A stretch of 41,903 nt of DNA from HGM12713 sp045593725 (GTDB lineage: Bacteria > Bacillota > Clostridia > Oscillospirales > CAG-272), in contig JAZNXE010000017.1 of assembly GCA_045593725.1 (NCBI GenBank), positions 1 to 41,903 of the forward strand, in the 5' to 3' direction. Shown here piece by piece: positions 13,538-21,386 of this stretch (position 1 is the stretch's first letter; each line of letters begins with the position of its first letter). A program made the position numbers and the translations under genes. The notes under the pieces are model-generated. The model worked only from the letters and a program-made list of their open reading frames with translations, searched no databases and was not told the origin of the DNA.

Positions 13538-14341
13538 ATGAAAAATTTTGACATGTCTAATCTCTGCCTTACCTCAATATCCGACGTAAGACGGGTAAAT
13601 CACAGCAAGGAAACCGAGGTCCGCGCCACCGCCTCCCACTGCTCCCTTATTATAAGGAAAAGCGGAGCGTCGGTATATACCGCGGGAAAGACCTCCCTTA
13701 CGGCAGATGCCGATACCCTGCTCTTTATCGCCAAGGGCACTGAATACTCTATGTCCGTGGAAAAGAGCGGCGAATGTATCGTGGTGGAATTTGACATAAG
13801 CGAGGAGCAGCTCCAAAAAGAATTTCCGACGGGAGCTATCTGCGCGTATATCACATTAGGGGACAAGAGCATACATAAACAGGCAAAGAGCCTTATGCAA
13901 TATTACGGACTCCGCGGACCCGCTTATAACTCAAAATGCCTGTCCGAGCTGTACGCGCTTATAACCCAGATATCAACCGTCCACGCCTACAATCATTCCC
14001 TTGCGGGTAAATACGGTCTTATTCACGCGTCGGTCAAGTTTATTGAGACAAACTACGCAAGACAGGACCTATATACCCCTATGCTCGCCGAGCTTTCGGA
14101 TATCGGCGAGACCTATTACAGAAGCATATTCCTCGCCGTTTTCAATATGCCCCCCGCACGCTACATACAGCTATACCGCGTAGGCAAGGCAAAGGAGCTT
14201 CTTCTCAACAGCAACCAAAGCATTGAGGAAATTGCGGTGGCGGTAGGCTTCGCCAATGCCTCATACTTCTGCAAGGTGTTTAAAAATCTTACGGGCAATA
14301 CCCCCTCCGAGTTCGCGCACAAATGCCGCTCGCTGGGCTAA
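13538..14341 (+). CDS. AraC-family transcriptional regulator
   Basis: 267 residues. The N-terminal part (about 20-120) fits an AraC-type cupin ligand-binding domain (LLFIAKGTEYSM). The C-terminal ~100 residues hold the two helix-turn-helix motifs: MLAELSDIGETYYRSIF and SIEEIAVAVGFANASYFCKVF, followed by TGNTPSEF. Effector and targets unknown. It leads a run with ymdB, mrnC and a cyclophilin, none of which suggests a sugar pathway. Ribosome-binding site AAAAAAGG is 12 nt before the ATG. Confidence 0.92.
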   Translation: MKNFDMSNLCLTSISDVRRVNHSKETEVRATASHCSLIIRKSGASVYTAGKTSLTADADTLLFIAKGTEYSMSVEKSGECIVVEFDISEEQLQKEFPTGAICAYITLGDKSIHKQAKSLMQYYGLRGPAYNSKCLSELYALITQISTVHAYNHSLAGKYGLIHASVKFIETNYARQDLYTPMLAELSDIGETYYRSIFLAVFNMPPARYIQLYRVGKAKELLLNSNQSIEEIAVAVGFANASYFCKVFKNLTGNTPSEFAHKCRSLG

Positions 14342-14368
14342 TCAATATAACATATAGAAAGCTTAAAT

Positions 14369-15139
14369 ATGAAAATTCTTGCGATAGGAGATGTTGTGGG
14401 CAAAAAGGCCCTCGACTATCTTTCAAAAAACCTGTGGAAAAAGCGCGAGGAGCTTGGAGTCGACTTCACGGTGGTTAACGGAGAAAACGCCTCGGATATA
14501 TACGGAATAAGCAAGGCTGACGCCGAGCTTTTGCTCTCCTCGGGCGCAGACCTTATAACTCTTGGAAACCACGCCTTTAGCAGACGGGATATATTTGATA
14601 TGCTGAGTGACTCCCAGTGCATAATCCGTCCCGCCAACTATCCCCCCTTAGCCCCGGGAGGAGGATATACCCTGCTTGACGTATGCGGCTGGCGTATCCT
14701 CGGAATAAACGTCATGGGAACCGCGCTTATGGAATCCCTTGCCTGTCCCTTCGCTACTGTGGATAGGATACTTGAGCGTGAGGCGGGCAATTACGATTTT
14801 GCCGTAATGGATATACACGCCGAATCCACATCCGAAAAAATAGCTCTGGGAAGATACTTTGACGGACGCATATCGGTAATCTTCGGCACTCACACCCACG
14901 TTCCCACCGCCGACGAGCAGATACTTCCTCTTGGAAGCGGATATATAACCGACCTTGGGATGACGGGACCCCGTGATAGCATAATCGGCTCTGACGTGAG
15001 AGCGGTGATAGAGCGTATGCGGACAAAAATATCAGGCAGGCTGACCGTAGCTGACGGCGACGTGGAAGCCTCCGGCGCGCTTTTCGACCTCGATACCGAC
15101 ACAAAAAGAGTACGAAGCGTCTGTCGGGTAAGATTTTAA
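14369..15139 (+). CDS. ymdB: YmdB-family metallophosphodiesterase
   Basis: Calcineurin-like enzyme of the TIGR00282 family; Bacillus YmdB hydrolyses 2',3'-cyclic nucleotides and affects biofilm and RNA turnover. Metal ligands are visible in GDVVG (7-11), NGEN (about 38-41), GNHA (about 67-70, catalytic His), MDIHAE and GTHTHVPTADE. 256 residues, normal length. In Bacillus ymdB lies next to rny; here the RNase neighbour is mrnC, directly downstream. Confidence 0.93.
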   Translation: MKILAIGDVVGKKALDYLSKNLWKKREELGVDFTVVNGENASDIYGISKADAELLLSSGADLITLGNHAFSRRDIFDMLSDSQCIIRPANYPPLAPGGGYTLLDVCGWRILGINVMGTALMESLACPFATVDRILEREAGNYDFAVMDIHAESTSEKIALGRYFDGRISVIFGTHTHVPTADEQILPLGSGYITDLGMTGPRDSIIGSDVRAVIERMRTKISGRLTVADGDVEASGALFDLDTDTKRVRSVCRVRF

Positions 15140-15154
15140 ACCAAGGAGGAGCTT

Positions 15155-15541
15155 ATGGATAATTCTCTTAATACCTACTCCACCGCTTCCCTTGCGTATC
15201 TGGGGGACTGCGCTCTTGAGATCTGCGTACGAAGCTACCTTGTATGTGAGGCAGGACTTTCCTCCTCGGCAAAGCTCAATAAAGCCGCCCTTGATTTCGT
15301 AAGGGCGTCAAAGCAAGCCGAGGCTATGAAAAACATTGTACCCCTTCTCACGGAGGAGGAGAACCAAGTATTCCACAGAGGAAGAAATATGGGACACTCC
15401 AGCACCCCAAAATCCGCAACGGTCGCCGAATACAGAAGCGCCACGGGAATGGAAGCGCTCTTCGGCTGGCTCTATCTTGCAGGCAGGCAGGACAGAATAA
15501 ACGAGCTGTTCCGCGCCGCGTACAAGCTTGAACAAAAATAA
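15155..15541 (+). CDS. mrnC: Mini-ribonuclease III (MrnC)
   Basis: 128-residue RNase III-like nuclease without dsRNA-binding domain, which matures 23S rRNA ends in Firmicutes. The catalytic motif LAYLGDCALE holds Asp18 and Glu22. Later landmarks RGRNMGHSSTPKSA and YRSATGMEALFGWLYL match Mini-III. GGAGGAG precedes the ATG. RNase M5 (24772) is a second Firmicute rRNA maturase in the window. Confidence 0.95.
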   Translation: MDNSLNTYSTASLAYLGDCALEICVRSYLVCEAGLSSSAKLNKAALDFVRASKQAEAMKNIVPLLTEEENQVFHRGRNMGHSSTPKSATVAEYRSATGMEALFGWLYLAGRQDRINELFRAAYKLEQK

Positions 15542-15564
15542 AATATTATAAAGAGGAATCAAAA

Positions 15565-16071
15565 ATGACAAATCCTATCATCAAAATCACAATCAAGGAT
15601 ATGGGCACTATGACCGCTGAGCTGTATCCCGAAAAAGCTCCCAAAACAGTAGCTAACTTTATAAAGCTCATTGAGGAGGGCTTCTTTGAGGGACTTATCT
15701 TCCACCGAGTTATCAAGGGCTTTATGATACAGGGCGGAGGCTACACCGAGGAAATGGAGCATAAGGAAGCCGACTCTATCAAGGGAGAGTTCAAGGCAAA
15801 CGGCTTTATGCAAAACGACCTGAAGCACGCCAGAGGAGTCCTCTCTATGGCTCGCACCAGCGACCCCGATTCCGCATCCTCCCAATTCTTCGTAATGCAT
15901 CAGGACGCGCCTCACCTTGACGCGCAGTACGCGGGCTTCGGAAAGCTCACCGATGGCTTTGACGTTCTTGATGCCATAGCATCCGCAAGAACAGGCAGCT
16001 ACGGCTGGTATATGCAGGACGTTCCGAAAGCACCCATCGTCATCGAAAAAATGGAAGTTGTAAGTAAATAA
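15565..16071 (+). CDS. Peptidyl-prolyl cis-trans isomerase (cyclophilin)
   Basis: Cyclophilin-type isomerase of 168 residues, no signal peptide, so cytoplasmic. Landmarks IFHRVIKGFMIQGG, GVLSMARTSDPDSASSQFF and AGFGKLTDGFDVLD cover the active site (Arg in FHRV, Phe/Gln in SQFF). Protein folding role. Last gene before a large terminator. Confidence 0.95.
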   Translation: MTNPIIKITIKDMGTMTAELYPEKAPKTVANFIKLIEEGFFEGLIFHRVIKGFMIQGGGYTEEMEHKEADSIKGEFKANGFMQNDLKHARGVLSMARTSDPDSASSQFFVMHQDAPHLDAQYAGFGKLTDGFDVLDAIASARTGSYGWYMQDVPKAPIVIEKMEVVSK

Positions 16072-16074
16072 AAT

Positions 16075-16137
16075 AAATCCCCTTAGAATAGACACTTGAA
16101 ACAGCAAAAATTTCAAGCCTACTCTAAGGGGATTTTT
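16075..16137. terminator. Large bidirectional terminator
   Basis: Outer 13-bp stem AAATCCCCTTAGA (16075-16087) with 16123-16135, inner stem CTTGAAA (16095-16101) with TTTCAAG (16111-16117), T tract on the plus side. It separates the convergent cyclophilin and HAD genes. Confidence 0.85.
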
Positions 16138-16160
16138 ATATTTTTGCATAGACATATTTA

Positions 16161-16865
16161 TCAAAGGAAATCCTTCAAATACTCACTTAGCCTGGTATAA
16201 TCCTTCACGTCTATATAATCCATACCGCCGAGGCGAACGTGGCTGTCACCGCCGCCGTCGCCGAAATCATCACCCAGATAGAGAATCTCGTCCTTCTCGT
16301 ATCCGTTTTCCGCGGCGTACCTCATAATAGCGTCGTACTTATTGTACTGCTTTCCCGCGAAATCAAAGGAGGTTGTACCGCCCATAAAGACGGTATAATC
16401 CTTAAAAAGCTCAAGGACCTCGGGATAGAGCACCCGCCTCTTTTCTCTGGTGGGGTCAAAGACAAGCTTGTCGGCAATATCAGCCTTTGTTCCTATAAGC
16501 GGGAAGGTAACCATACCCGAGGAGTGAAACTCAAGGCTGTCGCCCTTGTATTCGGTATAGCCGTACTTTTGACGGAGGTATTCAGCCTTTTCCTTGAAGT
16601 ATTCCTTGTCAGGCTGCACAGTATTCTCACGGACTATGGTAAACCTGCCGTCTATTATCCTGCTTTCCTGCATACCGTAGTTAGCAATAATATCAATAGG
16701 ATACCGATTCATCTGTCCGTATATTCTGGGGGCATTACCCGCGCTCACAATTACCACCTGATATTTTTTCCGGAGGCGGTCAAGGAGCTGTCTGTTCTCC
16801 TCTCCCAGCTTACATCGGTGCTGAGTAAGAGTTCCGTCCAGATCAGAGCAAATAAGCTTCTTCAT
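16161..16865 (-). CDS. HAD-IIB family phosphatase, phosphomannomutase-like
   Basis: 234 residues. HAD motif I SDLDGTLT (Asp8 nucleophile, Asp10 acid/base), motif II at VVIVSAGN, and metal-binding LGDDFGDGGGDSHV. The cap region (IIANYG, SFDFAGKQYNKYDAI) and GGGDSHV resemble eukaryote-type phosphomannomutases (GGNDxE...), a HAD-IIB subgroup. A bacterial enzyme of this type could be a sugar-phosphate phosphatase or mutase; substrate unknown. AGGAGG precedes the ATG. Likely monocistronic. Confidence 0.82.
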   Translation of the reverse strand: MKKLICSDLDGTLTQHRCKLGEENRQLLDRLRKKYQVVIVSAGNAPRIYGQMNRYPIDIIANYGMQESRIIDGRFTIVRENTVQPDKEYFKEKAEYLRQKYGYTEYKGDSLEFHSSGMVTFPLIGTKADIADKLVFDPTREKRRVLYPEVLELFKDYTVFMGGTTSFDFAGKQYNKYDAIMRYAAENGYEKDEILYLGDDFGDGGGDSHVRLGGMDYIDVKDYTRLSEYLKDFL

Positions 16866-17040
16866 TTTTGCCTCCTTTCAATTTTGTGTGTTTATATTTG
16901 GTGCTATGCGTAACCGAAGGTCAATTCATTGTTGAATCTGTCGTTTAAAACAAACGTCGGACTCGACGCGGTACACGGATACATATCGCCGTGTGAGGCG
17001 GAGTGTCAAACAAGTTTGTCCCCAAAAGTCTGTATGCGAT
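16866..17040. other. Noncoding stretch with small inverted repeats
   Basis: I see no gene. Short dyads include ATTCA/TGAAT near 16925, ACACGG/CCGTGT near 16975-16996, and CAAAC/GTTTG near 17008. A GACTCGAC-like motif near 16955 recurs inverted near 17402 at the end of rlmD, so the 17041-17289 gene may sit in an inserted segment. No clear promoter for the HAD gene was found. Confidence 0.4.
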
Positions 17041-17289
17041 TTAGTACATATAGCTTCTTGTAAGCAAACCTATCACTATAACCGCCATTCCCGTGATTCG
17101 TATTGCCCATTTTGCTCCTTTGCTTTGGATAGCATTTTTTGGCAATACAGGGTGTATTGCCCAAAACAGTCCGAAGAGTACAAAGCCTATTGTTGTAAAG
17201 ATCCAATGCTTAACGATAATATTCAGCAGGTTAAAGATGGCAACAATGGAGCAAGTTATTATCATTTGATTCCTAAATGTCAGTTTCAT
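17041..17289 (-). CDS. Small membrane protein, hypothetical
   Basis: 82 residues with three hydrophobic segments (about 9-26, 28-46 and 64-76), basic residues between the last two, and a positive N-terminus. AAAGGA lies 9 nt before the ATG. Base composition is lower in GC than the flanking genes, and the flanks carry inverted repeats, so it may be a recent arrival. No family recognised. Confidence 0.6.
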   Translation of the reverse strand: MKLTFRNQMIITCSIVAIFNLLNIIVKHWIFTTIGFVLFGLFWAIHPVLPKNAIQSKGAKWAIRITGMAVIVIGLLTRSYMY

Positions 17290-17397
17290 TTTGTGTTCCT
17301 TTCGATATGTTAACCATTACTGCTGTAAAACGAACTTTTGAGTTTTGCTCAAAAATTGACGGTGCGCAAAGGCGAGTTCGCGTCCTTAAGGGCGAAC
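17290..17397 (-). other. Hairpins downstream of rlmD
   Basis: Two hairpins lie after the rlmD stop: AGTTCGC/GCGAACT around 17371-17396, and perfect TTTTGAG/CTCAAAA near 17336-17354. T tracts are poor, so these are weak terminator candidates. Confidence 0.4.
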
Positions 17398-18771
17398 TTA
17401 GTTGTCGAGTCGTCGTTCGAGACACACGACCGACTCGACGTGCCCTGTTCTCGGGAACATATCCACAGGCTGAATCGGACTCATCTCATATCCTCTCTGT
17501 ACAAACCACGCAGCGTCACGAGCCAGAGTATCGGGGTCGCAGGAAATATAAACTATCTTCGGCACTCCTATATCCGCAAGACAATCAACAAGCTCCTTTG
17601 TGCTCCCCTTTCTCGGGGGGTCCATTACCACAACGTCGGGGCGCACACCGCCTGCCGCGTCAAGTATGGTCTGCTTATCCCCCGCATCGGCGCATATAAA
17701 GCGCGCGTTTTTGATGCCGTTGCGCTTTGCGTTTTCCTTAGCGCATTCTACCGCGCTCTTGACGATTTCCACTCCGCAAAGAGTCCTCACCCTATGCGCC
17801 ATAGACAGCCCTATGGTTCCCGTTCCGCAGTAAAGGTCCAGCATTACCTCGTCCCCCGAAAGACACGCCATTTCAGCCGCCTTGGTATAAAGCAGCTCCG
17901 CGCCCTCTCGGTTCACCTGATAAAAGGAATCGGGGCTTATGAAAAAGCGCAGTCCGCATAGCTCGTCCTCAATCCCGCTCTTACCCCAGAGTGTTCTATA
18001 TTCCTTGCCAAGAACCACGTTGGTGTTTTCTGTATTTTTATTGAGCATAACACTCGCTATTTCTCCGAAGTGCGCGGTAATTTCTTCGACAAAATGCTCT
18101 TCCTTGGGCAGACTCTCGCCGTTTATAACAAGGCAGAGCATAATCTCCCCCGTCTTCTCCCCTATACGCAGATATATGTGACGCAGAAGACCCCTGCTGT
18201 CTTTCTCGTTATATACGCTCCAGCCGTTGTTTTCGGCAAAGGCACAGACCGCTCTGACTATCGCTCCAAAGCTTCTATTCTGTATTGCGCAGTTCTCGAC
18301 AGGTAATACACTATGAGTCTTGGTGGCGTAAAATCCCGCGTAGATTCCGTTTTTGTTTTTAGCCACGGGGTATTGCGCCTTGTTCCGATATCCCGAGACC
18401 TTACCCGTTGACAGCACAGGCAAAACCTCAGCATCACCAAGCCCCGCCTTCGCGAATGCCGCCTTTACGTATCCGCGCTTAAGCAGTAGCTCGTGCTCGT
18501 ATGTAATATGTCGGTAAACACAGCCGCCGCAGGATAAGGGTGCGCCGCAAAGCTCGGAGCACAGCCTGTGCTCCGAGGCACTTACGACCTCCAAGAGCTT
18601 TGCTACCGCAAAGCTCTTGTTTGTTTTTATCACCTTAGCCTTCACTTTGTCACCGCTGACAGCTCCGCGGACGAATACCACTATGCCATCCGCTCTGCCC
18701 ACGCCGTTGCCGAGATTGTTAATATCCGTAATATCAAGCTCTATGACGCTGTCCTTTTTTATCTCAGTCAT
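17398..18771 (-). CDS. 23S rRNA (uracil-C5)-methyltransferase, RlmD/TrmA family
   Basis: 457 residues: TRAM domain (about 5-62), Fe-S cluster cysteines in CSELCGAPLSCGGC, a middle domain, and a SAM methyltransferase domain with LDLYCGTGTIGLSM, MDPPRKG and catalytic Cys in ISCDPDTLARD. The family methylates U747 or U1939 of 23S rRNA; the exact site cannot be told by eye. I start at the ATG 18771, which overlaps the upstream phosphatase gene by 8 bp; earlier in-frame codons are non-ATG and lie inside that gene. Last gene of a five-gene minus-strand operon. Confidence 0.92.
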   Translation of the reverse strand: MTEIKKDSVIELDITDINNLGNGVGRADGIVVFVRGAVSGDKVKAKVIKTNKSFAVAKLLEVVSASEHRLCSELCGAPLSCGGCVYRHITYEHELLLKRGYVKAAFAKAGLGDAEVLPVLSTGKVSGYRNKAQYPVAKNKNGIYAGFYATKTHSVLPVENCAIQNRSFGAIVRAVCAFAENNGWSVYNEKDSRGLLRHIYLRIGEKTGEIMLCLVINGESLPKEEHFVEEITAHFGEIASVMLNKNTENTNVVLGKEYRTLWGKSGIEDELCGLRFFISPDSFYQVNREGAELLYTKAAEMACLSGDEVMLDLYCGTGTIGLSMAHRVRTLCGVEIVKSAVECAKENAKRNGIKNARFICADAGDKQTILDAAGGVRPDVVVMDPPRKGSTKELVDCLADIGVPKIVYISCDPDTLARDAAWFVQRGYEMSPIQPVDMFPRTGHVESVVCLERRLDN

Positions 18772-19459
18772 ATATATAGTATTCCTTACCGTTATCAAGG
18801 CACATACAGGCAAGAGGCTCGCCAAACGCCGCTCCGCAGTCAATAGCCACCGCGCCCTCTCCGTGATATATCTTTCCCTTTTGCGCCCCCTGTATCTCGT
18901 AGGTAGGCACGTGTCCCACTATCATAGTGACTCCGTCTATAAGCTGACGCTCAACGTCGGCGGGCTGGCTTATAAAATCCTCGGGCATATAGTCCTCAAG
19001 GGCTGTTTCTGCATCGAAGTCGGCAATTCCCGCGTGAACGAGCAGATATTTTTTACCCCCTGCCTCTACCTCCTCGTAGAGCGACATATCCTCAAGATAC
19101 TCAATAACGCCCTCCTTCATATCATCGTCAAGCGCCTTGAAGCCCTCCATAGTCTTCTGACCGCCGTCCTGTATCCACTGAGTCATTTCACCTAAGACCT
19201 CAGGGTCGGGAGTTGACTCCCCTCTGAGCATCTTATCAAGCTCCCCGAGAAGTCTGAGGGCGCGAAGATCGTGGTCGCCAACTATGGGTATTACGTTATA
19301 TCTCATACTAAGGTCGCAAAGAAGCTCTATGGGCTCCTCACCGTAATCAACTATGTCCCCCAGTACGTACATAACGTCGTTGTCGTTAAATTTTATTTCC
19401 TTAAGAAGCCTTTTAAACTTATCAAAGGACCCGTGAAGGTCGGAAACTACGTATATCAT
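18764..19459 (-). CDS. PPP-like metallophosphoesterase with altered motifs
   Basis: 231 residues. Motifs of the PPP serine/threonine phosphatase family appear in order: SDLHG (7-11), GDIVDYG, VGDHD, LVHAGI, IVGHVPT and AIDCG. Two key positions differ from the family: the Arg of GDxVDRG is Tyr and the Asn of GNHE is Asp. Metal ligands Asp and His are otherwise kept, so hydrolysis is plausible but substrate choice may differ (phosphoprotein, diadenosine tetraphosphate or other). AAGGAG precedes the ATG. Its end overlaps rlmD, indicating translational coupling. Confidence 0.85.
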   Translation of the reverse strand: MIYVVSDLHGSFDKFKRLLKEIKFNDNDVMYVLGDIVDYGEEPIELLCDLSMRYNVIPIVGDHDLRALRLLGELDKMLRGESTPDPEVLGEMTQWIQDGGQKTMEGFKALDDDMKEGVIEYLEDMSLYEEVEAGGKKYLLVHAGIADFDAETALEDYMPEDFISQPADVERQLIDGVTMIVGHVPTYEIQGAQKGKIYHGEGAVAIDCGAAFGEPLACMCLDNGKEYYIYD

Positions 19460-19473
19460 ACCTTTTCTCCTTT

Positions 19474-20250
19474 TCAGATAGCCTTTATTACGTTACTTGA
19501 ATATATATCGCACAGGATAGCGCCGTCAATTTCACCTACCATTTCCTTAAGCGCTCCGCATACGGGCTGCTCGGTGTAAAAATGCCCCGCCTCCAAAAGA
19601 TTCATAGGAAATCTTCGCTCGTCCACCGCGTCGGTCATAGGGTGGTAGTCAAGACGACCGCTAAGAAAGGTATCCGCACCCGCCGCCCGCGCCGACTCTA
19701 TCATATCCTTCCCACTGCCGCCGAGGACCGCTACTCTTTTTACCGCCACACCTGCGTCGCTCAAAAGCACAAAGGGCGCGCCCAAGGTCTTTTTTACAAG
19801 GGCGGCAAAGTCCTCGGCGCTCATAGCCTCCTCAAGGCTTCCCACTCTGCCCAAGGGTATTCCCTCCTCCTCAAGGCAGGTTATATGGGACAGTCCGAGG
19901 AGAGCGCAAAGAGTATCGTTTACTCCCCCCTCTACCGCGTCAAGCCTTGTGTGGAAGGACATTACCGAAACACCGGCGCATATAAGCCTCATAGCCTTTG
20001 CCGAAACAGCAACATCCTCATCAAAGGTCTTTATCCCCTTAAATATAAAGGGATGATGTGATATTATGCAATCGTAGCCCTTATCTATGGCATAATCGGC
20101 GACCTCGCCCGTAACGTCAAGAGCAATAAGTACCCTTCTGACCTCTCTCTCCCCCTCGGGACAGCACAGAAGCCCGTCGTTGTCCCACGGGCAACAAAGG
20201 GTTTTGGGTATTCTTTTGTCTAACTCTCTGTAAAGCTCTCTTACCGTCAT
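19474..20250 (-). CDS. Nif3-like dinuclear metal centre protein
   Basis: 258 residues of the NIF3/YqfO/DUF34 family. Metal ligands: SHHPFIFKG, SFHTRLDAVEGGVND, and near the end EAGHFYTE. The YqfO-type inserted domain is absent, so this is the short form. In Firmicutes it is commonly adjacent to trmK, as here, where the start overlaps the trmK stop by 4 bp (ATGA). Biochemical role unsettled; GTP cyclohydrolase-like or metal-chaperone activities have been proposed. Confidence 0.93.
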   Translation of the reverse strand: MTVRELYRELDKRIPKTLCCPWDNDGLLCCPEGEREVRRVLIALDVTGEVADYAIDKGYDCIISHHPFIFKGIKTFDEDVAVSAKAMRLICAGVSVMSFHTRLDAVEGGVNDTLCALLGLSHITCLEEEGIPLGRVGSLEEAMSAEDFAALVKKTLGAPFVLLSDAGVAVKRVAVLGGSGKDMIESARAAGADTFLSGRLDYHPMTDAVDERRFPMNLLEAGHFYTEQPVCGALKEMVGEIDGAILCDIYSSNVIKAI

Positions 20251-20933
20251 ATATTCTCTCCCCTCAATATCCTATCTATGGTGCTTATCATTCGTTCCTC
20301 ACAGGAGCTATCTGCCCCCGCAATCATTTTTCCCTTTATTCTCTGCTCATAAACAGCTCTGACGTGTAAAAGCAGCTTCTGAAGCAGCTCTCCGCCGCGC
20401 TCTAAATTGAGCTTTCCGAAATACAGCTCGCCCTCGGTAGGAGTATAAGCATTACCGCTGTATTCTGCGCAAATTATCTGATATAGCTTGTCATCCTCAA
20501 CGATACGCTCGTCTATTATATCAAAGCCGTTTTTATACAGATATGCTCTTAGTATCTCGGGATGCGTCATTGGTTGAAGCACTAAGCGCTTGCCGTTTTT
20601 CACCCAAGGAGCACCATCAAGTATTTTTACTATAAGCTCCCCGCCCATGCCAAGTATAAATATGTTATCGGGGCAGTACTTCTCTATTCCCGAAAGCCCG
20701 TCGGTACAGAGAACGCTTATAGCATTCTCCGCGCCCCACGCCCTCACGTTTATTCTTGCTCTTTGTGTTGGTCCCTCGTTGATATCCGAGGCTACGCCGC
20801 CGCTGATTATTCCCAGCGAATATAAATATATAGGCAAATAGGCGTGGTCCGTGCCGATATCGGCAATTCTCACGCCACTCTGCGCAAAAGAGGCTGCCGC
20901 CTCAAGTCGTTTGCTTATTTTTGGTACGTTCAT
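20247..20933 (-). CDS. trmK: tRNA (adenine(22)-N1)-methyltransferase TrmK
   Basis: Firmicute enzyme forming m1A22 in tRNAs. Rossmann motif RIADIGTDHAYLP, SAM-contacting ASDINEGP, and the family motif GMGGELIVKIL followed by LVLQPMTHPEILR. 228 residues with a helical C-terminal domain. I choose ATG 20933 because GGAG lies about 10 nt upstream; the earlier TTG at 20948 precedes that site. Conserved pairing with nif3 supports the call. Confidence 0.95.
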   Translation of the reverse strand: MNVPKISKRLEAAASFAQSGVRIADIGTDHAYLPIYLYSLGIISGGVASDINEGPTQRARINVRAWGAENAISVLCTDGLSGIEKYCPDNIFILGMGGELIVKILDGAPWVKNGKRLVLQPMTHPEILRAYLYKNGFDIIDERIVEDDKLYQIICAEYSGNAYTPTEGELYFGKLNLERGGELLQKLLLHVRAVYEQRIKGKMIAGADSSCEERMISTIDRILRGENI

Positions 20934-20948
20934 TCTTTTCTCCGCCAA

Positions 20949-20976
20949 GGGAAGCTGCCGCCTCTGCGACAGCTTC
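20949..20976 (-). other. Intercistronic hairpin between DUF1858 gene and trmK
   Basis: A 12-bp stem (one G-U) with loop AGAG: GGAAGCTGTCGC with GCGGCAGCTTCC. No T tract follows, so it is not a terminator. It ends about 10 nt before the trmK ribosome-binding site and may set relative expression or mRNA stability. Confidence 0.5.
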
Positions 20977-20991
20977 CAAAATACCTCGCAA

Positions 20992-21195
20992 TTACTTTGC
21001 GAGAAATTCGTTTATCTTCTTGATAAGAGCATCCGCGTCGGTTCCGTGAACAGCGCAAGCGTCTGCTATGGACTCTCCTCTTGCAGAGGGGCATCCCAGA
21101 CAATGCATACCCATCTCAAAAAAGAACTGTGCTGTACCGGGATTGTAATCAAGAACGTCACCGATAATAGAATCTTTGGTTACAGTCATTTTCAT
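20992..21195 (-). CDS. DUF1858 domain-containing protein
   Basis: 67-residue soluble protein with the DUF1858 pattern: TVTKDSIIGDVLDYNPGTAQFFFEMGMHCLGCPSARGESIADAC. The HCxxC pair (Cys32, Cys35) is the family hallmark and suggests redox or metal binding; the domain often appears next to hybrid-cluster or redox proteins. Here it heads the operon with trmK, nif3, phosphatase and rlmD. AGGAGG precedes the ATG. Confidence 0.92.
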   Translation of the reverse strand: MKMTVTKDSIIGDVLDYNPGTAQFFFEMGMHCLGCPSARGESIADACAVHGTDADALIKKINEFLAK

Positions 21196-21227
21196 TTCCT
21201 CCTTTTTGATTATATTTTTACAGTTAT

Positions 21228-21256
21228 ATTATAAAACTAAATAAAGAGAAAGTCAA
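21228..21256 (-). promoter_or_regulatory. Promoter of DUF1858-trmK-nif3 operon
   Basis: Minus strand TTGACT (21251-21256), 17-bp spacer, TATAAT (21228-21233); no extended TG. Confidence 0.75.
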
Positions 21257-21300
21257 TAAAAACCTTTATTTTTTGCCCAATATAATTAGATAATTAACTG

Positions 21301-21329
21301 TTGCAAAAACGCAAGAGATATGATATAAT
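21301..21329 (+). promoter_or_regulatory. Promoter of prfB
   Basis: TTGCAA (21301-21306), 17-bp spacer, TATAAT (21324-21329) with extended TGA. Confidence 0.8.
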
Positions 21330-21386
21330 AAGGTGTTAGTTAAATTCAGATAAGATATAGCGGCGCTGCGCCGTGGGAGGTTTCAT

